From assembly GCA_038496675.1 (NCBI GenBank), contig CM076655.1, forward strand, positions 20,415,989-20,479,988: a stretch of DNA of 64,000 bases, written 5' to 3'. Each line of letters opens with the position of its first letter. The first letter of the stretch is position 1. A model generated the notes under the pieces. It did no database searches. It was not told the DNA's origin and saw only the letters and a list, made by a program, of their open reading frames with translations. The position numbers and the translations under genes are program-made. The DNA is from Rachycentron canadum. Lineage: Eukaryota; Chordata; Actinopteri; Carangiformes; Rachycentridae. Below, piece after piece: positions 49,140-62,284 of the stretch.

Positions 49140-52100
49140 GTTGTTGGCCTTGTAAAGGTGTCGGTGCCTCAGTGTGAGGCACTTTGAAAAGTGTGTGTTT
49201 TCAAAGTTTTGTTTCTGCGGCTCACTCTTGTGCTCAGCGTAGCCGCTGTGTTTCTGGTGTCTGAATGCTGATTGTAGCCTTTTCCATTGCCAATAAAAGG
49301 CAGTTGTTAGTGGGTCTTTTGACCAGTTGACAAGAGGTTAAAAGGTTGTTGCATTTGAACAAATGGCCAATGTCATAATTTTCTCAAAACTGTCACGTAA
49401 AGGAGAATTGAGGATTCAAATTTACAGTTTATTCTTCTGTATTCAAATTAGACTCATATTAGAGAGCCTTTATGTGCACGTCACACAACAGATACTGCAC
49501 TGATTCTATTTGTTTAATTTTTATATTTCTCTCTATTACAGACACCTGTATGAGCAAAGCTTGTCTGTCTTAATTTCAGCTCAAGGACCATTAAACTTGG
49601 ATCCTACCATGTCAGACAATATGCCACTCCTTCACGTTCACTCCTTCACACTTCAGTAACATTACACTCATCCAACCACTAGATAGTAGCAGAGTTGCTC
49701 TTTTAAAATGGCCCCATATCCTTCTCAGAGCTCCAGGTACCACCACTAAATTTACCTCATTAATAAACCTCTGCTTCAACTGAAGCAACTTCTGCCAGTC
49801 TGTTCAGCTTCCACTGGGATATTCCTGTATTAACTGACTGGAGTGGATCATTTTACTCTTTCACATACCCATGTCAAACTCCTTTTGCTCACATGGTATG
49901 CAGTAGCATTGGATACACATCTAATCTAGCTGAGGATATTTTAAGATCTATGACCACTCTCAGTGTGAAATATGATACATCAGCTGTAAATACAGTGAAA
50001 AGAAGTGAAAAAACAAATAAACATAATCTCATATTTTGAAGACTGAACCCTACAGGTCTCAGTCAGGTCTTTGACAAGCAAAGAGTGCTGTGTGGCCACA
50101 CTCTATTTGAATTTCTCTAGATGGCACTGTTTTCCTGTTTATGGTGAATATTCGACTGTGCTTTGTGGAGTACAATGTAGTTTTCCTTTTCCTGTTCCTC
50201 TCCTGAATAAAACAATGTATAGCATATGTGAAATTGCTTGAATGTGTCTTTTTACATATTTGGCAGACACAGACTAGCCCTCTGTTTGAAGTCTTACTGC
50301 TAATGGTAAATACTGCATGTCCGGGAACAAATATATAGTTCTTGTTATTTGAGAGTGGGCAATTAGTTTAATTCCTAAAATTCTATCAGTAAATTAATTA
50401 GTTTTACACAAATAGAGAGCTGAGTTTGTTCAGTCACATCACTGAAGTCACACAAACTGATCATCAGCTGATATCTTGATACCAAACACAATTTGTGCAG
50501 CCTCCTCCTTATTCCTAGAAGCTTGTACTTAAAAGCGTAATTTGTTGCAAATGAATAAAAGTAAAGTGGATGAAAGGGTCACTAAATGAGTAAAGAAAAT
50601 CAATAAATCAAAAATGGCCAATACATACATTTAGTCTCAGTATTAGTCTCAGATTATTTGAGAACCAAGCCTTTTCTACCAAATCTGACTCTATAGTCAC
50701 TGAAATCATCCATATTATTGTGATTTTTTGACCTTGGCAGTTTTGTGATTTAAACTCACTTGATGCTGCACTGATTGAGGTCAAAGAGCCCCTTGTGAAG
50801 ACCAGGTGTCATAACCCCTGTGGATGAAGTTTGCCATTTGTATGACCTGTTCCTGCCACGGCCTCGCTGCCTGTGGGGACCATCGTCTTGCCTGGGCCTG
50901 AACCCACAGCACCACTGATCCAGATGGCTGTGACTCTGGAAGTTCACAGTTCTTTAGAGAATGTATGAAGGTGACAAATCTGCGTCCCAAGTATCTTTTA
51001 TGTGGAGGTGGGAGGTTTAGGTGGTGCCACTCAGTAGGGAAGATGCAGAGAATGCAGCATCTGAGATGTCAAAGTTTTCAGATGGGGCTTTTGAAGCAAG
51101 GATTATATGCCACTCACAGCCACCTCATTTGAGAAGCCTGTGGAGTGGAGAAACCTGGATTAGCAAGCATCCACCTAGACATGAAATGCGATGAACAGAT
51201 ATACCTTCAGGATATCTGTCAAAAAAGCTCTTAAGCATTACCCTCTGCAAATCCTAATACAGTGGAAACCTCTTTTAGTGATCACTTGTACAGTGGATCA
51301 AAAAACTTGGAACCGAATCACTCCTACAGAAGTGCCGTTTAAATGACATGACAGCATGTGCTAGCCTACTGCAAGATCTCATGTGCTTAGACTCCTAACT
51401 TATTAAGAGGTTTTTGGACTGTCACACTGCTCCTTGTCCCCTAACAAAGACAAAGTGAATGTGTGTGTGTGTTTGTGTGCTTGCTGTGCTCCTTCACTTG
51501 CCATGTGATAAGTTCACCGTGAGTTATTTTCCTCTCCCCTCCCCTCCCTGCTCTGCATGCATTTTGGGACATTTACAGTGTGTCATTATGTTCCCTGCTG
51601 TCTCACAGCAGCAGGTACATTACATTAGTGGAGTGCTTTTACCCCGACCGTTTCAGGCCGGTGCAGCTTGTTTTATCTTTAAATCAGCAGTTGATGAAGC
51701 AGTCCTTGTCATTAATTTAAATTAATGTAATATACAAATATCAATTTGGTGCTAATCTTCATGCCGAATAAACAGAAAAGAATGAAAGGATACGTTTGAT
51801 CTAGACAGAAGTGATCACTATTTGAGCATTAGTTGTAGCAGCAGTGAATAAAGTAGGCAAGCAGTCATTTGAATCTGTTTCAGTGATATTTAGCAGGTTT
51901 AATTGTGCTGCTGATGGTTTAGCATTTTTTTAAGGCTGAGGTTAATGAGTGTGCTCAGTTTAATGAGTGCCTGTGCTGCCTTGACCTTCCTGCTACCAAA
52001 GATTCAATGTGACATCCTCTCTCGCTGTAGGCCTAAAGTCTGCATTGAAGGTTGTATAATTAATGAAAACAGAACCAGTAAAAATTACTATAGTAACATG

Positions 52101-54320
52101 TTCAGGACAAAAATGACAGCGACTGCAACATAGCGGCCTGATATCAAAGTCCATATCAGTAATCAGGTCATATAATTAAAACTAGGATAATACATGACAG
52201 GGAGTGTGTACGTAAAGATATTCATTGACACATGATGCTCAGGGCATGACACAAGACAGAAGTTGAAGTTCAATTTTAAATAATAAAGTATTGTAAAATG
52301 ATTATAATTCTCCTAAAATATTCTAATGAAAAGAAATCTGCCCCCTTCACGTGACGGACACAAACAGATAAACGAACATGATCTTAGACGACATATAACA
52401 AGTTGCAGTAAGCTTCTGTCAGACACTTTTTAGGAATCGCTGCACCAGTTTCTGAAAATACAAACTAACTATTTGTGGCTTTCTGTGCTTATGATGCCAG
52501 TAAAGCTGGAGACTACTGGGCATGACCATTTGACTGAACCCACCGCACCCTGAGGCCAGTCTCAGTCATTTCCTTTTTGGTCTGCTCCATGCGCCTGCTC
52601 AGCCCAGGCCAGGCTGTTCCTGTTTGGATTCCTGCAGGAATAGGTAACATTGACCATGGAAGATTTAGTTTGGAGTCTTGCCTCAGCCACGGTGGTGCCA
52701 CATTCTTTCCTCTTCCTCTGTCATACAGGCTGAAGAGATGAAACCCTGTCTGGAGATTTATGTGAAGAGGAAAGAAGTCTTTAAGATAAGGAGGCAAACC
52801 GCTGGAAATGTATTCCATTGTATTTCAAAAGCGTTCATCTGCTCTGTGACGCACTGTCCATACAGAGTCGTAGTATAGTGTGTTTTTATAAGATTTAAAG
52901 AAAACATTTCTTTTACATAACAAACTGTTGCAGGCGCCAGGTTGGTTTAACCAAACCAAATCACCTTTGGTCAGTTGTTAATGTGTTAAGTGGTGGTCTG
53001 CTATTTTATTGTCAACATATTTTTTTTTTTTTACTAGTAAGGGGTTAGAAGGTGCAACTAAATGCCTAAAAAATGAATAAATAAAAAAAACAAGGGCATT
53101 GTACATTGTTTTCCACAAAAATAACAGTATTAATCCAGTTGCTGGGGGTCAAGGTCACACTGACATGATTAGAACTGACCTCAACCTTTTTTTTTTTTTC
53201 CTTTCAAGCAAATTTTAATTCATTTCTTTAAAAACAGCCCAATCAGTGAATTATAAATTCTGAACTTCGCTTCTTCTCTGCCATAAAAATGAGACTTTTA
53301 TCTCCACTGCATCACGTTCCTCTATTAGTGACTTTTCCTTTGAAAACAGTCCTGTCATCTCTGCAGGGCAGTTTGCAAGATGCAAAATGTGTCTGACATG
53401 TTCAGAGCTATGGTCTTTTTAGTTTTAAAAGAGCTGAGCTTTGGCCAAGGTTTCCCGCTGATCATTTTATGCTCATGGCCTCTCCTCTATACAGCACTAG
53501 AATAGCACCTCCTTCAAACAGGCGGGCTTGGCAGGACTAACTTTATTGCTGTAGTTCTTATCTTGGACGTTAGGACCTCAATGAATAAATCACCCAATCA
53601 AAGCAGTCAGTACTTTGTATATTTAAGTAGAGCAAAGATTTTCCACATATATCTTTTTTGTTGGGCCTGATGTTATTAGACTTTTATTAGAAGTTGGTGT
53701 ACTAAAATAAACTACAATAATATTTCTACATAGGGTTATGAGCACTTGTACTGGGTTTATTTGGTGGAGGGTTAAGAATAATTTTTGCTGAGGATGTGAA
53801 AAATGTTACATTTGCTGAAGCAAAAAGATACCATTATGAAAATAGGCAAGATTTTACAAAGCAGTCTTTGAGTGCGTGACTTTAACATCACAGGAATGAT
53901 GATCACCAGGGCTGTTCCCTAATAACAACAATGAGAATAATTAATAATGAACAGAGCAGACTTTCACACTCATTGCAGTTAGAAGAATGCAAAACTTGAT
54001 GTCCAGAGGTAATTTGCCTCTATGACAACAGCAGGTTTAAAATGTGCTCCTCGGGATGAAATGAGGGGGGAAAAAAAAGAAAAAAAAGTTGTTTGCTAGT
54101 GTTAATCGACCCCTGAACTATCAATGAGCATTTTATTGATCTGGTAGCTGGACGAGGATGACAATACTTCTTTTTTTTTTTTCCCCCAAACAATTGAGCT
54201 ATTGCACAAAGCTAATGAGGCCAATTTTTATTTTATCCAAGAGCATCTGTTTCCTTGTCATCTGGTGTACTGCTCATTATGACCAGCAGTTGATAAACCT
54301 TACTAGTTATTGCAAGGTGA
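49140..54320. other. Non-coding stretch, no gene seen
   Basis: Contains a candidate poly(A) signal at 50206 but no supported exon. The GC-richer patch 50790-50940 has overlapping minus-strand frames of 63 and 69 codons, neither recognisable. Confidence 0.45.
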
Positions 54321-54339
54321 CAGGAGACTGAACAAGAAT

Positions 54340-55035
54340 CACCATCTTATCCCCACTGTGAGGAGATGAAGGGCCAAAGAACCACCTTCAGTAATCGTAT
54401 CTTTGTTCCAATATATTTGAAGGAGAGGGTCAAGCACCAACAGCCATTTTCATACTCAAACTACTCATTGACTCCTTGTGCCCTATGGATATTTTATATC
54501 CTGGAGGAGACCACTCCCATCAGGATAGAAATGTTTCATCACAGCATAAAGGTGACCACTCATAACCACTCTGTGTTGATTTGCAGTGACCCTTCCCTCT
54601 AAGTGCGTAAGTGGGCCCAAACTGTAATGCCCCTCAATGCATAAGAGAGCCACCACATCCCCTCATTGTTGGGGTCAAGCATTCAGGCCTCACATGGTGT
54701 ATGCCACACATGCACTTGCCCACTTGTTGAAGCATGACTCATCAGACCATGTTATATTTTTCCACACCTCTGTAAAGTAGTCCATCTGTTTTTTGCAGTA
54801 CTGATCTCCCATTATAATATCCCTCTCCATGTTGACATTGTCGTTCTCAGTCACCTAAGGAGTTGCTCTTCTGTATCTTTCTGCATATCACACTAATCCA
54901 CAAATGTCATGGTCATCAAAGTTTTCTGTTCTCTATGTCTGCACCATTTACTGATGTTGTTCAATAGACCTAAAAGCAGATGTTACTTTAGTCACTGTTC
55001 AAAAGTCACTTAGATCTTTTCCTCTTGCTGCTTTC
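54340..55035 (-). mobile_element. Decayed Tc1/mariner-like transposase, minus strand
   Basis: Read on the minus strand, the first part (55030-54990) resembles a K-R-S-x-L-S-D-F start. The block at about 54780-54730 reads E-V-W-K-N-I-T-W-S-D-E-S-C-F, matching the W-x-x-V-x-W/F-S-D-E-S-x-F block around the second catalytic Asp of Tc1/mariner transposases. The block at about 54605-54500 reads R-V-T-A-N-Q-H ... H-F-Y-P-D-G-S-G-L-L-Q-D, matching the region before the Q-Q-D-N motif. Many stops and frame changes show an old inactive copy. Terminal inverted repeats were not located. Confidence 0.72.
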
Positions 55036-55039
55036 TTGA

Positions 55040-57620
55040 TACAGAATCAGAATCAGAAGAAACTGGTCCCGCTCAGCATTTTTATACATGATGCCACAGA
55101 GCATCATGGGATACTGACTGCATAATTGTTCCATGTAGTGCACCTGTGTGGTAACATCTGCATTCATTATATTTCTCCATTAATTTATTCCGGTCTTCCT
55201 TTTGTTTATCCCCAATTTGTATTGTACATTTTATTTGAATGCTTTAATATCTTAAATTTTAGTTTTCACTGATTGTTTTACTTATTTATCATACCTTTGT
55301 TATTTTTTCATACATGTCTGCTGCTGTGCCACAGAGACTCCCTCAGGGGGATAGATAAAGAGCTATGTCTCCATCTTGATCTGCACACCTATTCATCCAC
55401 ACTGACCTTCATCCTCAGCAGCACAGGAATGGGAAATTACTTCTTGCTCTGCTACTCAACATCACCAGTGTTTATTCTGGGAAGAAAATGTTATGTAAAC
55501 TTTCACTGTTTCTCGCCATTTAAGGAGGTTTTCCTGCTATATATGAGCTTACAATTCGTACCCAGGGAGGGCAGTCACAGTCAGCAGGTCTTCATTCCAA
55601 CCAACCTGAAATTCAGCAGAAGGGGATAAAATGCAATGTTCCCTGCTGTCATCTTTGGAAAGACTGAATAACCACACAGGCTTCTCTCCTCCCTTAAAGC
55701 CATGATTTCTAATCCCGGTATAGAACATACAGTAAATGCCTCCTGTATGACTTGAGATCTTTCTATAGCTCACGGGTGAGGCCCTGCCGAGTTCAAAGTA
55801 TTGCTGCTGGGGCAGTTTTGACCCCACATAGACAAGTCAGCAATGGTGTAGGTGAGGAATGCTTGGTGCCTCTCTCTGCCAGCTGTTTACGCCTTCAACC
55901 TGGGTCTGCACATGGTTGTGTCAGTTTAATACTTTAAGTTTCACATAGTACCTTCTGTTAGACTGATTTACACTGGAAGGTTTGTTTTGCTTTTTCCTCT
56001 CCTCTGGGTCCTGGTTTGTTTTTACTGGGATGTTTTCCACCAGTGTGACTGGTGAATGGATGATCTGCAGCACCAGTCATCTCCAGCTCAGCCTCCAGAG
56101 CTTGCAAAGCGATGCTACTTCAACTGTACACCCGACAGTACATGCAAAGAAACACGATGGCACATGTACAGCATTTTGTGTTATACCGTCCTGTACTTAA
56201 CTCATCTGATAAATCATCTGATGTTGCCTTTGGGTCAAATAAAAATATTTTATCATATTTTGTGCTGGGTGTGTATATGCATGTGCTAACCCTGTCTGAC
56301 TTTGAAAACGGCTATTGAAAAAAGTGGCAGTTGAGGACATTCACTTGACTCTTGTGACTTGTTATTTTGGTTTGAAATTAAGGCTTTGTCTGCCAATTGC
56401 AGATACTTTGGAGAAGTGGACATCACATGCTCATGAAATGCTGCCAAGTAGAGCAGAGCTCTGAGCTGCGAGGGGGGAAAAAAGTATTGCATCAGTAACA
56501 CTACAAAACAGTCTTTGACTGTGCAGCAAAAAATAAACTTAAGCGACTCCTACAGGAGATATCATCAGATCTGAAACTGTTAAAACACTTTTCCTGTTAT
56601 GTGATTTACTGGCAGCTAATGTCTCGAATCATATGAGTTATCATCCTCAGTGGTCTCATTCAGGGTCTGTTGCGTACTCCGCATGCCACACCTCTCTCAT
56701 CACAGGACCTCTAAATATAGAATGTGACATATTCAGCCCACAACTGTTTAATTGCCCCATATATCTCCGGGAGCAGATGTTTGAGATGCCGGTCCGTGGA
56801 GATGCCTCACCCCAGTTTTTAGTATGTACGCTCATCCCTTTAAACTCACATCATAGCTGCTCAGGTTGTGCTTCAAGTCTGTATGATGAAGGTTCCTCCT
56901 CTGATCACAGTTGTTTTTTTTTTTTTTTTGTTTCTTTTTTGCTCTTTTTTTTTTTTCTGGGTTCTTTTTTAAAAAAAATTTGTCAAACACAAGTCCCTTC
57001 AGTGTCTGATGCTTTACCTAATTCAACAAGTGCTATAGATGTGTTAATTAGTTTTACTTTCTGTACCTCAAGGCTGCAACCAGGCAAAGTGGGCCACTGC
57101 CCTGAAGCCCCAGAGAGGGCCCCTGACAGCTCCGGGTTCACTGTGTGTCGGTGCGTAGCAATTTAATATATTACTATTTGAACTGAACCATTAAACCCAA
57201 CCTTTGGCCCCATGTTGTGAAGGTACTGTTGTCGAGGGTTAAAATCTAGTTTTAAGCTATTTATTATTTCTGTTTATGTTGTGCTTACATTATGCATGTT
57301 GCTAAATAAAGATGTACAAAGAGTGGGCTTTCCTACACATTTGTTGTTAGACTAGAATTACAATGCAGGGCAAATAGGAACAAAGGCATCAGTCAAAGTC
57401 TACACTCAATCTACAAGTCTACACATTCAATAGGTGGATATATCGGCAGCAGTGTGTGTGGGTGAAGAGCAAGACTTTTTGTGAGGTAACTGATCATGTC
57501 TCAGCTGCGGCTGAATTGACTGTATTGAGGTTTTGATGCAGAAAAACCTGTCTTCTCTCCAGGTCACCCATTATCAGTATCAGCCGATAACAGGGAAATT
57601 ACTCCTAAGCTTAGCAGATA
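55040..57620. other. Non-coding stretch, no gene seen
   Basis: The longest gap-free frame in the window (56633-57166, 177 codons) lies here, but it runs through T-rich low-complexity sequence (about 56908-56970) and has no recognisable domain. Confidence 0.45.
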
Positions 57621-57624
57621 CAAA

Positions 57625-57790
57625 ATGAAAGCAGACCAGACAAGTGGCTAGAGAGACTGCCATGTAGCTGACACCCGGATCGATTCCCTCTTCACCTCAC
57701 ATGCCCCGCTCAAAGCAACAAAGTGAATCTGATCCAGCTCCCGGGGAAATGTTGTGCCACTGACCATACCCCTGACCCGCTGGCCTTCCC
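57625..57790 (+). repeat. Possible tRNA-derived SINE
   Basis: An A-box-like TGGCTAGAGAG (57645-57655) and a B-box-like GGATCGATTCC (57677-57687, one mismatch to GGTTCGANTCC) are arranged as in a pol III promoter, though the spacing (32 bases start to start) is shorter than in a normal tRNA. No intact tRNA cloverleaf is evident, and no poly-A tail or target-site duplication was found by eye. Confidence 0.35.
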
Positions 57791-57799
57791 CCCAGAATC

Positions 57800-60385
57800 A
57801 GAAGATTGAAAAGTAAGTAGGAAACGTAGATCTTAGGACTGGGTACATGCCACAGCGGAATAATTTATCCATGCAGCTGGCAGGAGCCTCTGCACTGAGC
57901 TTGTATTCCCCATCATCCAATCACAGATGCCATCAGAGATGCACATCATTGCACTAAAGGAGACTGCTCACACTGCCTTCTTTATCTGTTTCTAGATGAG
58001 CCAGAAGATTATTTCACACCTCAAGTACTGTATATAGTATCTCATCTCACGAGAAAATAATTTTAAAATCAAAATGATCAATGGAATCTGTTTATTATTT
58101 CAGAGGTCCAGTTTCTTAACCCACTGCTTTCATTAAATCGGCTCTGAAAGATAAGTGATACTGGGTGTCTGGGCCTTGACTCGGCCTGACAGTGACCTTT
58201 CTGCATGAATAGGCCTTTTCTCAATGCGAGCTATAGTTTTAAGTGAACTTCAAGTGGGATTATTCACTTATTTGTGCAGCTGTTTTTAACATTTATCAGG
58301 TTAAAAAGAAACACAATAGCTGCCGCAGGAGAATAAGCTTAAATATTTCTATAATTAGCATTATACAAAAAAAGCAGTTCAAAGTTTATATGGCTTCGGG
58401 GAAGCAATCAGTACACTCGTAATCGGAAACGTGCTTTAAAAAATGAACAAGAACCAGAAACAACAGGAGAGGATTTTCAGACAAGTTATAGAGATCAGAT
58501 TTCAGAAAGAAGAGGTGGGTGGCAACACAGATTGAGTGAGACTTAATATTTGGAGATATTTTCAGTCAGGGCAGCTGAGATTAATCCATTCAAACTTTGC
58601 TTTTTTTCACAAGATGCAGTTAAAAGATCCTGGCAGCACGCCAACCCTGAAAAATATGTTCCTACACACAGCTGTCAAAAAAGACTTCACTGACTCCATG
58701 AATCCTCAAACTCTGAATTATGTGGCATTTGAGTAAAACAAGCAAGCTTTGACATGACATTATCTGACACATGTTGACATTCTTTCAGTTTCTGCTGTAA
58801 AGTCCTTATCAGCATAAAGAGAGCTTCCTGCAGCAGCGTCAGAGGCAGCATGGCAGAACATTTTGTTGTGTCTGATTCTGCTTTTGTGCTCAAGGAGACG
58901 ATAGTGTTTTTTTTTTTTTTTTTTTCCCCTTCTTCTTGCTACCCTCCTATGTAACCTGCCAGTTGAGCACAGAGTGCTGTTTTGTTGAAACACTCCAGGA
59001 GACTCTTGGCAGTGTAAAGAAAAGCTCTACGTTGTCTGAGAGCATTTCTGCCCTTTAAGAACAGTGTAACCTGTAAGCTTCAGAGAAATATTAAAGCTGT
59101 TCAGGGTGAAATGTAAAAGGGAGCATGAGGAGCTGCCACTGAGGAAAAAGACTACCCTTTTTTTTTTTTTTTTAAACAAATAAATAACCTATGTTGGTTC
59201 TGTGTTCTCCACTGAGAGAAAGTGACAAATCTTGAAGAAATTATTTGACATTTTGTGAAATTTAATCCATGCAACTCTCATATCTATCCACAAATTATGA
59301 GGGTAGTTAGATTATTTTAGCATGGGAGCTAGCCTGGCACATTATCACAAATAAATCCACATTGTTGCTTTCACAAATTGTTTTTTGTACAACTTGCTGT
59401 AACATGTAAATTTGTGACCTATGGATGTGCTGGTGTGCACCAGTGGGTCATAGTTTGCTTCGAACTGGAGGAATAGCTGTCATAAAACTCACTCTAAGTG
59501 CAATGGACCATTTGTATTGTGTGCTGCCTATGCAAAATATTTGCATAATATTACAAGATACTGCTAATGTGTGAAGTTCTTAGTGCAGCTACAAATGGAA
59601 CAAGTTAATTGAGAGAAAACCAATTGAAAAGTGAATGTATTAATGTCGGAGTAAATTAAGTTACTCTGACCAATGTGGGCACATGATTTTTGTCATAGTT
59701 CAATGTGGGTAAGTGGCAAACATTGCGGTGGGAAATGGGAAAAATGACATCATGGTAAACCAGTGTGATTACTGGGCAGAGCTGAGGTTATGAGAATAAA
59801 GAGCTCCTCTGTCTGGAGTCTGACCAGGCAGCAGCCAGCTGGGAACAGCTGAGACGAACTGTCCCAAATTATTCTCATAAACTGTCATTTGATGTTCCAT
59901 GCCCCTTTGGAAACAATATGAATATTAACAGCTTGAAATTGAACTCAACAATAAGAATACAAGGTGAAGAGGGAGACAAATAAAAAGATGGAGAGTAGAA
60001 GGAACAGATCAAAAAGCTCATCTGTGCAAACAAGAGTGAACTTGTCAGGCCTGTCATGTAAAAAAAAAGAAACGTTCATAGAGAGTAATTGTATACATTT
60101 CACAAACCATCCCTGAGGCTACACGTTTTGAAGTTATTTGAAAACTGTTGCAAAAATAATCCTGTTTACCATCTTATCAAAAGCTTCTTCTGTGCTCAAT
60201 GAAGTGTGAAAAAATGAAGCACAAAGGCTGTTGATTCTTTAAGGTTTTAAATTTGAACAATCTGCCTGAGGACATAGAATTTGCAAACGCTGCATTTTCC
60301 TTTAAGATACAGAGACTTATATTCAGTATTAACTTTTTTTTCCTCATTAAATATTTATAATAGATATAACTAATTTGTGTGTTTG
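57800..60385. other. Non-coding stretch, no gene seen
   Basis: AT-rich with several poly-T tracts (about 58908-58926 and 59159-59174). No supported exon. Confidence 0.45.
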
Positions 60386-60391
60386 TTTCAG

Positions 60392-60449
60392 GATCAAATA
60401 GAGATTCTCAAAACAACTATGGGAGTTCGCAGGATAAATCCATGTTAAT
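60392..60449 (+). CDS. Candidate 58-nt exon with strong splice sites
   Basis: A branch-like ATAACTAAT (60367-60375) lies about 20 bases before a good acceptor, TTTGTTTCAG (AG at 60390-60391). The exon ends at a near-perfect donor, AAT/GTAAGTATT (60450). Of the three frames only one is open throughout: the first two bases complete a codon, then S-N-R-D-S-Q-N-N-Y-G-S-S-Q-D-K-S-M-L, ending two bases into a codon. That polar Ser/Asn/Gln peptide looks like a linker exon. It cannot follow the 37416 donor directly in an open frame as the sequence stands, because T plus GA would give a stop in the phase-matching frame. An intermediate exon, a 5' UTR role or a different gene is needed. Family unrecognised. 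Confidence 0.42.
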
Positions 60450-62280
60450 GTAAGTATTACATTATGGCTATCATAATGAGTACATTACATTACATTTTAC
60501 AACTTTTGCACTGATTAAATCAAGAAGCTATAGCATGTTAGTGATTTTTTTTTTTTTGAGGTGCTGGAAGGAGGATTTTGTTCCTCAGAGAGAACCAGGC
60601 TTTCTGGTTCCCCTCGGTTTCCAGTCGTTATACCTGCGTTACAATTTACAACCTTCGTAGCCGTCACAGACTGCGAAGGCTGAACTGAAATGAGATGGTT
60701 GGGGTTAGGCCCATACGGAGGATTTTTACTTTCTATCACCAGCTGTGCCCAACTTTGCCATTGTGTTACAAATCAGTCCTTTTGCCTAGGAACCTTAATA
60801 TCATGTAATTTTATTTTTTATTCAGAAAAAGTTTTAAGGTCCACTTGAACTGAGCTGAATCTGTTACTTACATAATAGTGTAATCCTCTGGCTCTCTGTC
60901 AGTGTCGCTTGCTTTCATTACCAGCACAATGAATTTTGGGATAAGTTGGGCCACAGAAAAGAAGGCCACTTTTCTGGGCCACATTTAAAGGAGCCTTCAA
61001 AATGGGACAGCCTAGTCACGCCACTGTGATGCAATCAGTCTTCAATTACATATCTGAGAAGAAGAGTTATTAGTTTTTAATGTCTGGTATAAACATACAG
61101 TATAACATAGTATGACATAATAAACTCATACCTGACATGACTTAATCCGACCCAGAGATGGGACAGTTAAAGGTTTGTTGCTTCTCTGCTTTCTAAGTCT
61201 ATCAAAAACCATGTCATAATTGAACCAGTGTGAAGTTATTGTAATGTTGTACCAGTTATGTAAATGTGCAAAGAACAAAACGTCAGTTATTCGGGGCGTT
61301 TTCATTCATTTACCCAGATAGCTGTTTATACATCACACTTGCTGTCTTTGCAGTAGTTCCAATAGTGTGAGTTGCTGCTCCCCAATTACAGCTTTAATGC
61401 AAGAAAAATGATTTTTTTTCTGCAAACATTAAATACCACTGCAGACGTTTGCTCCCTTGCAGACAGGACCTGTTACTGTCGTCATCTGACATCTGATTTT
61501 CATGTGTGAAAAACTAATGCTTGGCTGGGTGTGTCTGAGCTTAACTAAGTAGCTACTTGTAAAGTCTTGTTTGTCAGTTTATAGTGCGACACTTGACCTG
61601 CAGAGCTGTGCGCACCGTTTTGACTGTGGTCTAATTTCACTGAGTGGGATTGAATGTGGGGACATAAGGAAGGCCCATGTCCTGACACTTGTCTGTGTCT
61701 GTGTGTGTCTTTACATATATTGTTACATACATGTATTGTTCAGAAGTTGCCTTTTGTCTGTGTGCATGTTACTGTGTGAAAACACAGCACACACATGCAC
61801 ATGCATACAGAAAGTAAGCTTTGCTGCTGAGCACTCTGGGAACTAGAGAGGTTTTTCTAACACGAACACACAGGCATGGACCCCACTGACGCACTAATGC
61901 GGGTGCAAAGGGGTTAAAACAACAGGCGAGTAAATGCCCAGCATGGCCATGACAAACTAACCCTTAAAGCCTCATTGACTCAAACTCCCAGAGCCCAAAG
62001 CACAGCATGGAAGACAGCAGCTCAGATTTCACAGCCACAGACTATTTCTGATGGAGCTTTGAGTAGACTGACATGAGGAAAAATGTCTTTGCTCAGAATA
62101 AGAAGGCTCTACATTAAATAGATGATGCACATTTAAAACGCACACAAATAGAATAAGAGTCGAACCAAATAAGGTTGTGAATGAAATTGCGAGTCTGTCT
62201 GTGACTGACATTAACTGACATGTTGTCACGTTTTGAGCCAAAATTCAGTCTATTTTAGTTAAAAGTTAAAGATCATTACC
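60450..62280. other. Intronic or intergenic, no gene seen
   Basis: The patch 60560-60740 is GC-richer (ACCTGCGTTACAATT, GTCACAGACTGCGAAGGC) and looks like a fragment of a teleost repeat rather than an exon. Otherwise AT-rich. Confidence 0.4.
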
Positions 62281-62284
62281 AGGC

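Larger units (their letters stand above)
37420..60390 (+). other. Probable long first intron or intergenic DNA
   Basis: No convincing coding exon lies between the first-exon donor (37417) and the exon candidate at 60392. The interval holds the repeats and relics listed separately. If both exons belong to one gene, this is a 23-kb first intron, which is ordinary for a vertebrate. AATAAA motifs at about 49281 and 50206, the latter with a GT-rich stretch after it, leave open the possibility of an unseen short transcript ending near 50.2 kb. Confidence 0.35.

Noticed and set aside
56633..57166. 177-codon open frame, longest without N
   Set aside because: It runs through poly-T tracts coding for Phe runs, has no domain or splice support, and its composition is like neighbouring non-coding DNA.
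60515..60739. 74-codon minus-strand frame in a GC-richer patch
   Set aside because: The text resembles a teleost interspersed repeat (CTGCGAAGGC/ACCTGCGTTAC words) and ends in a poly-Lys run from poly-A.
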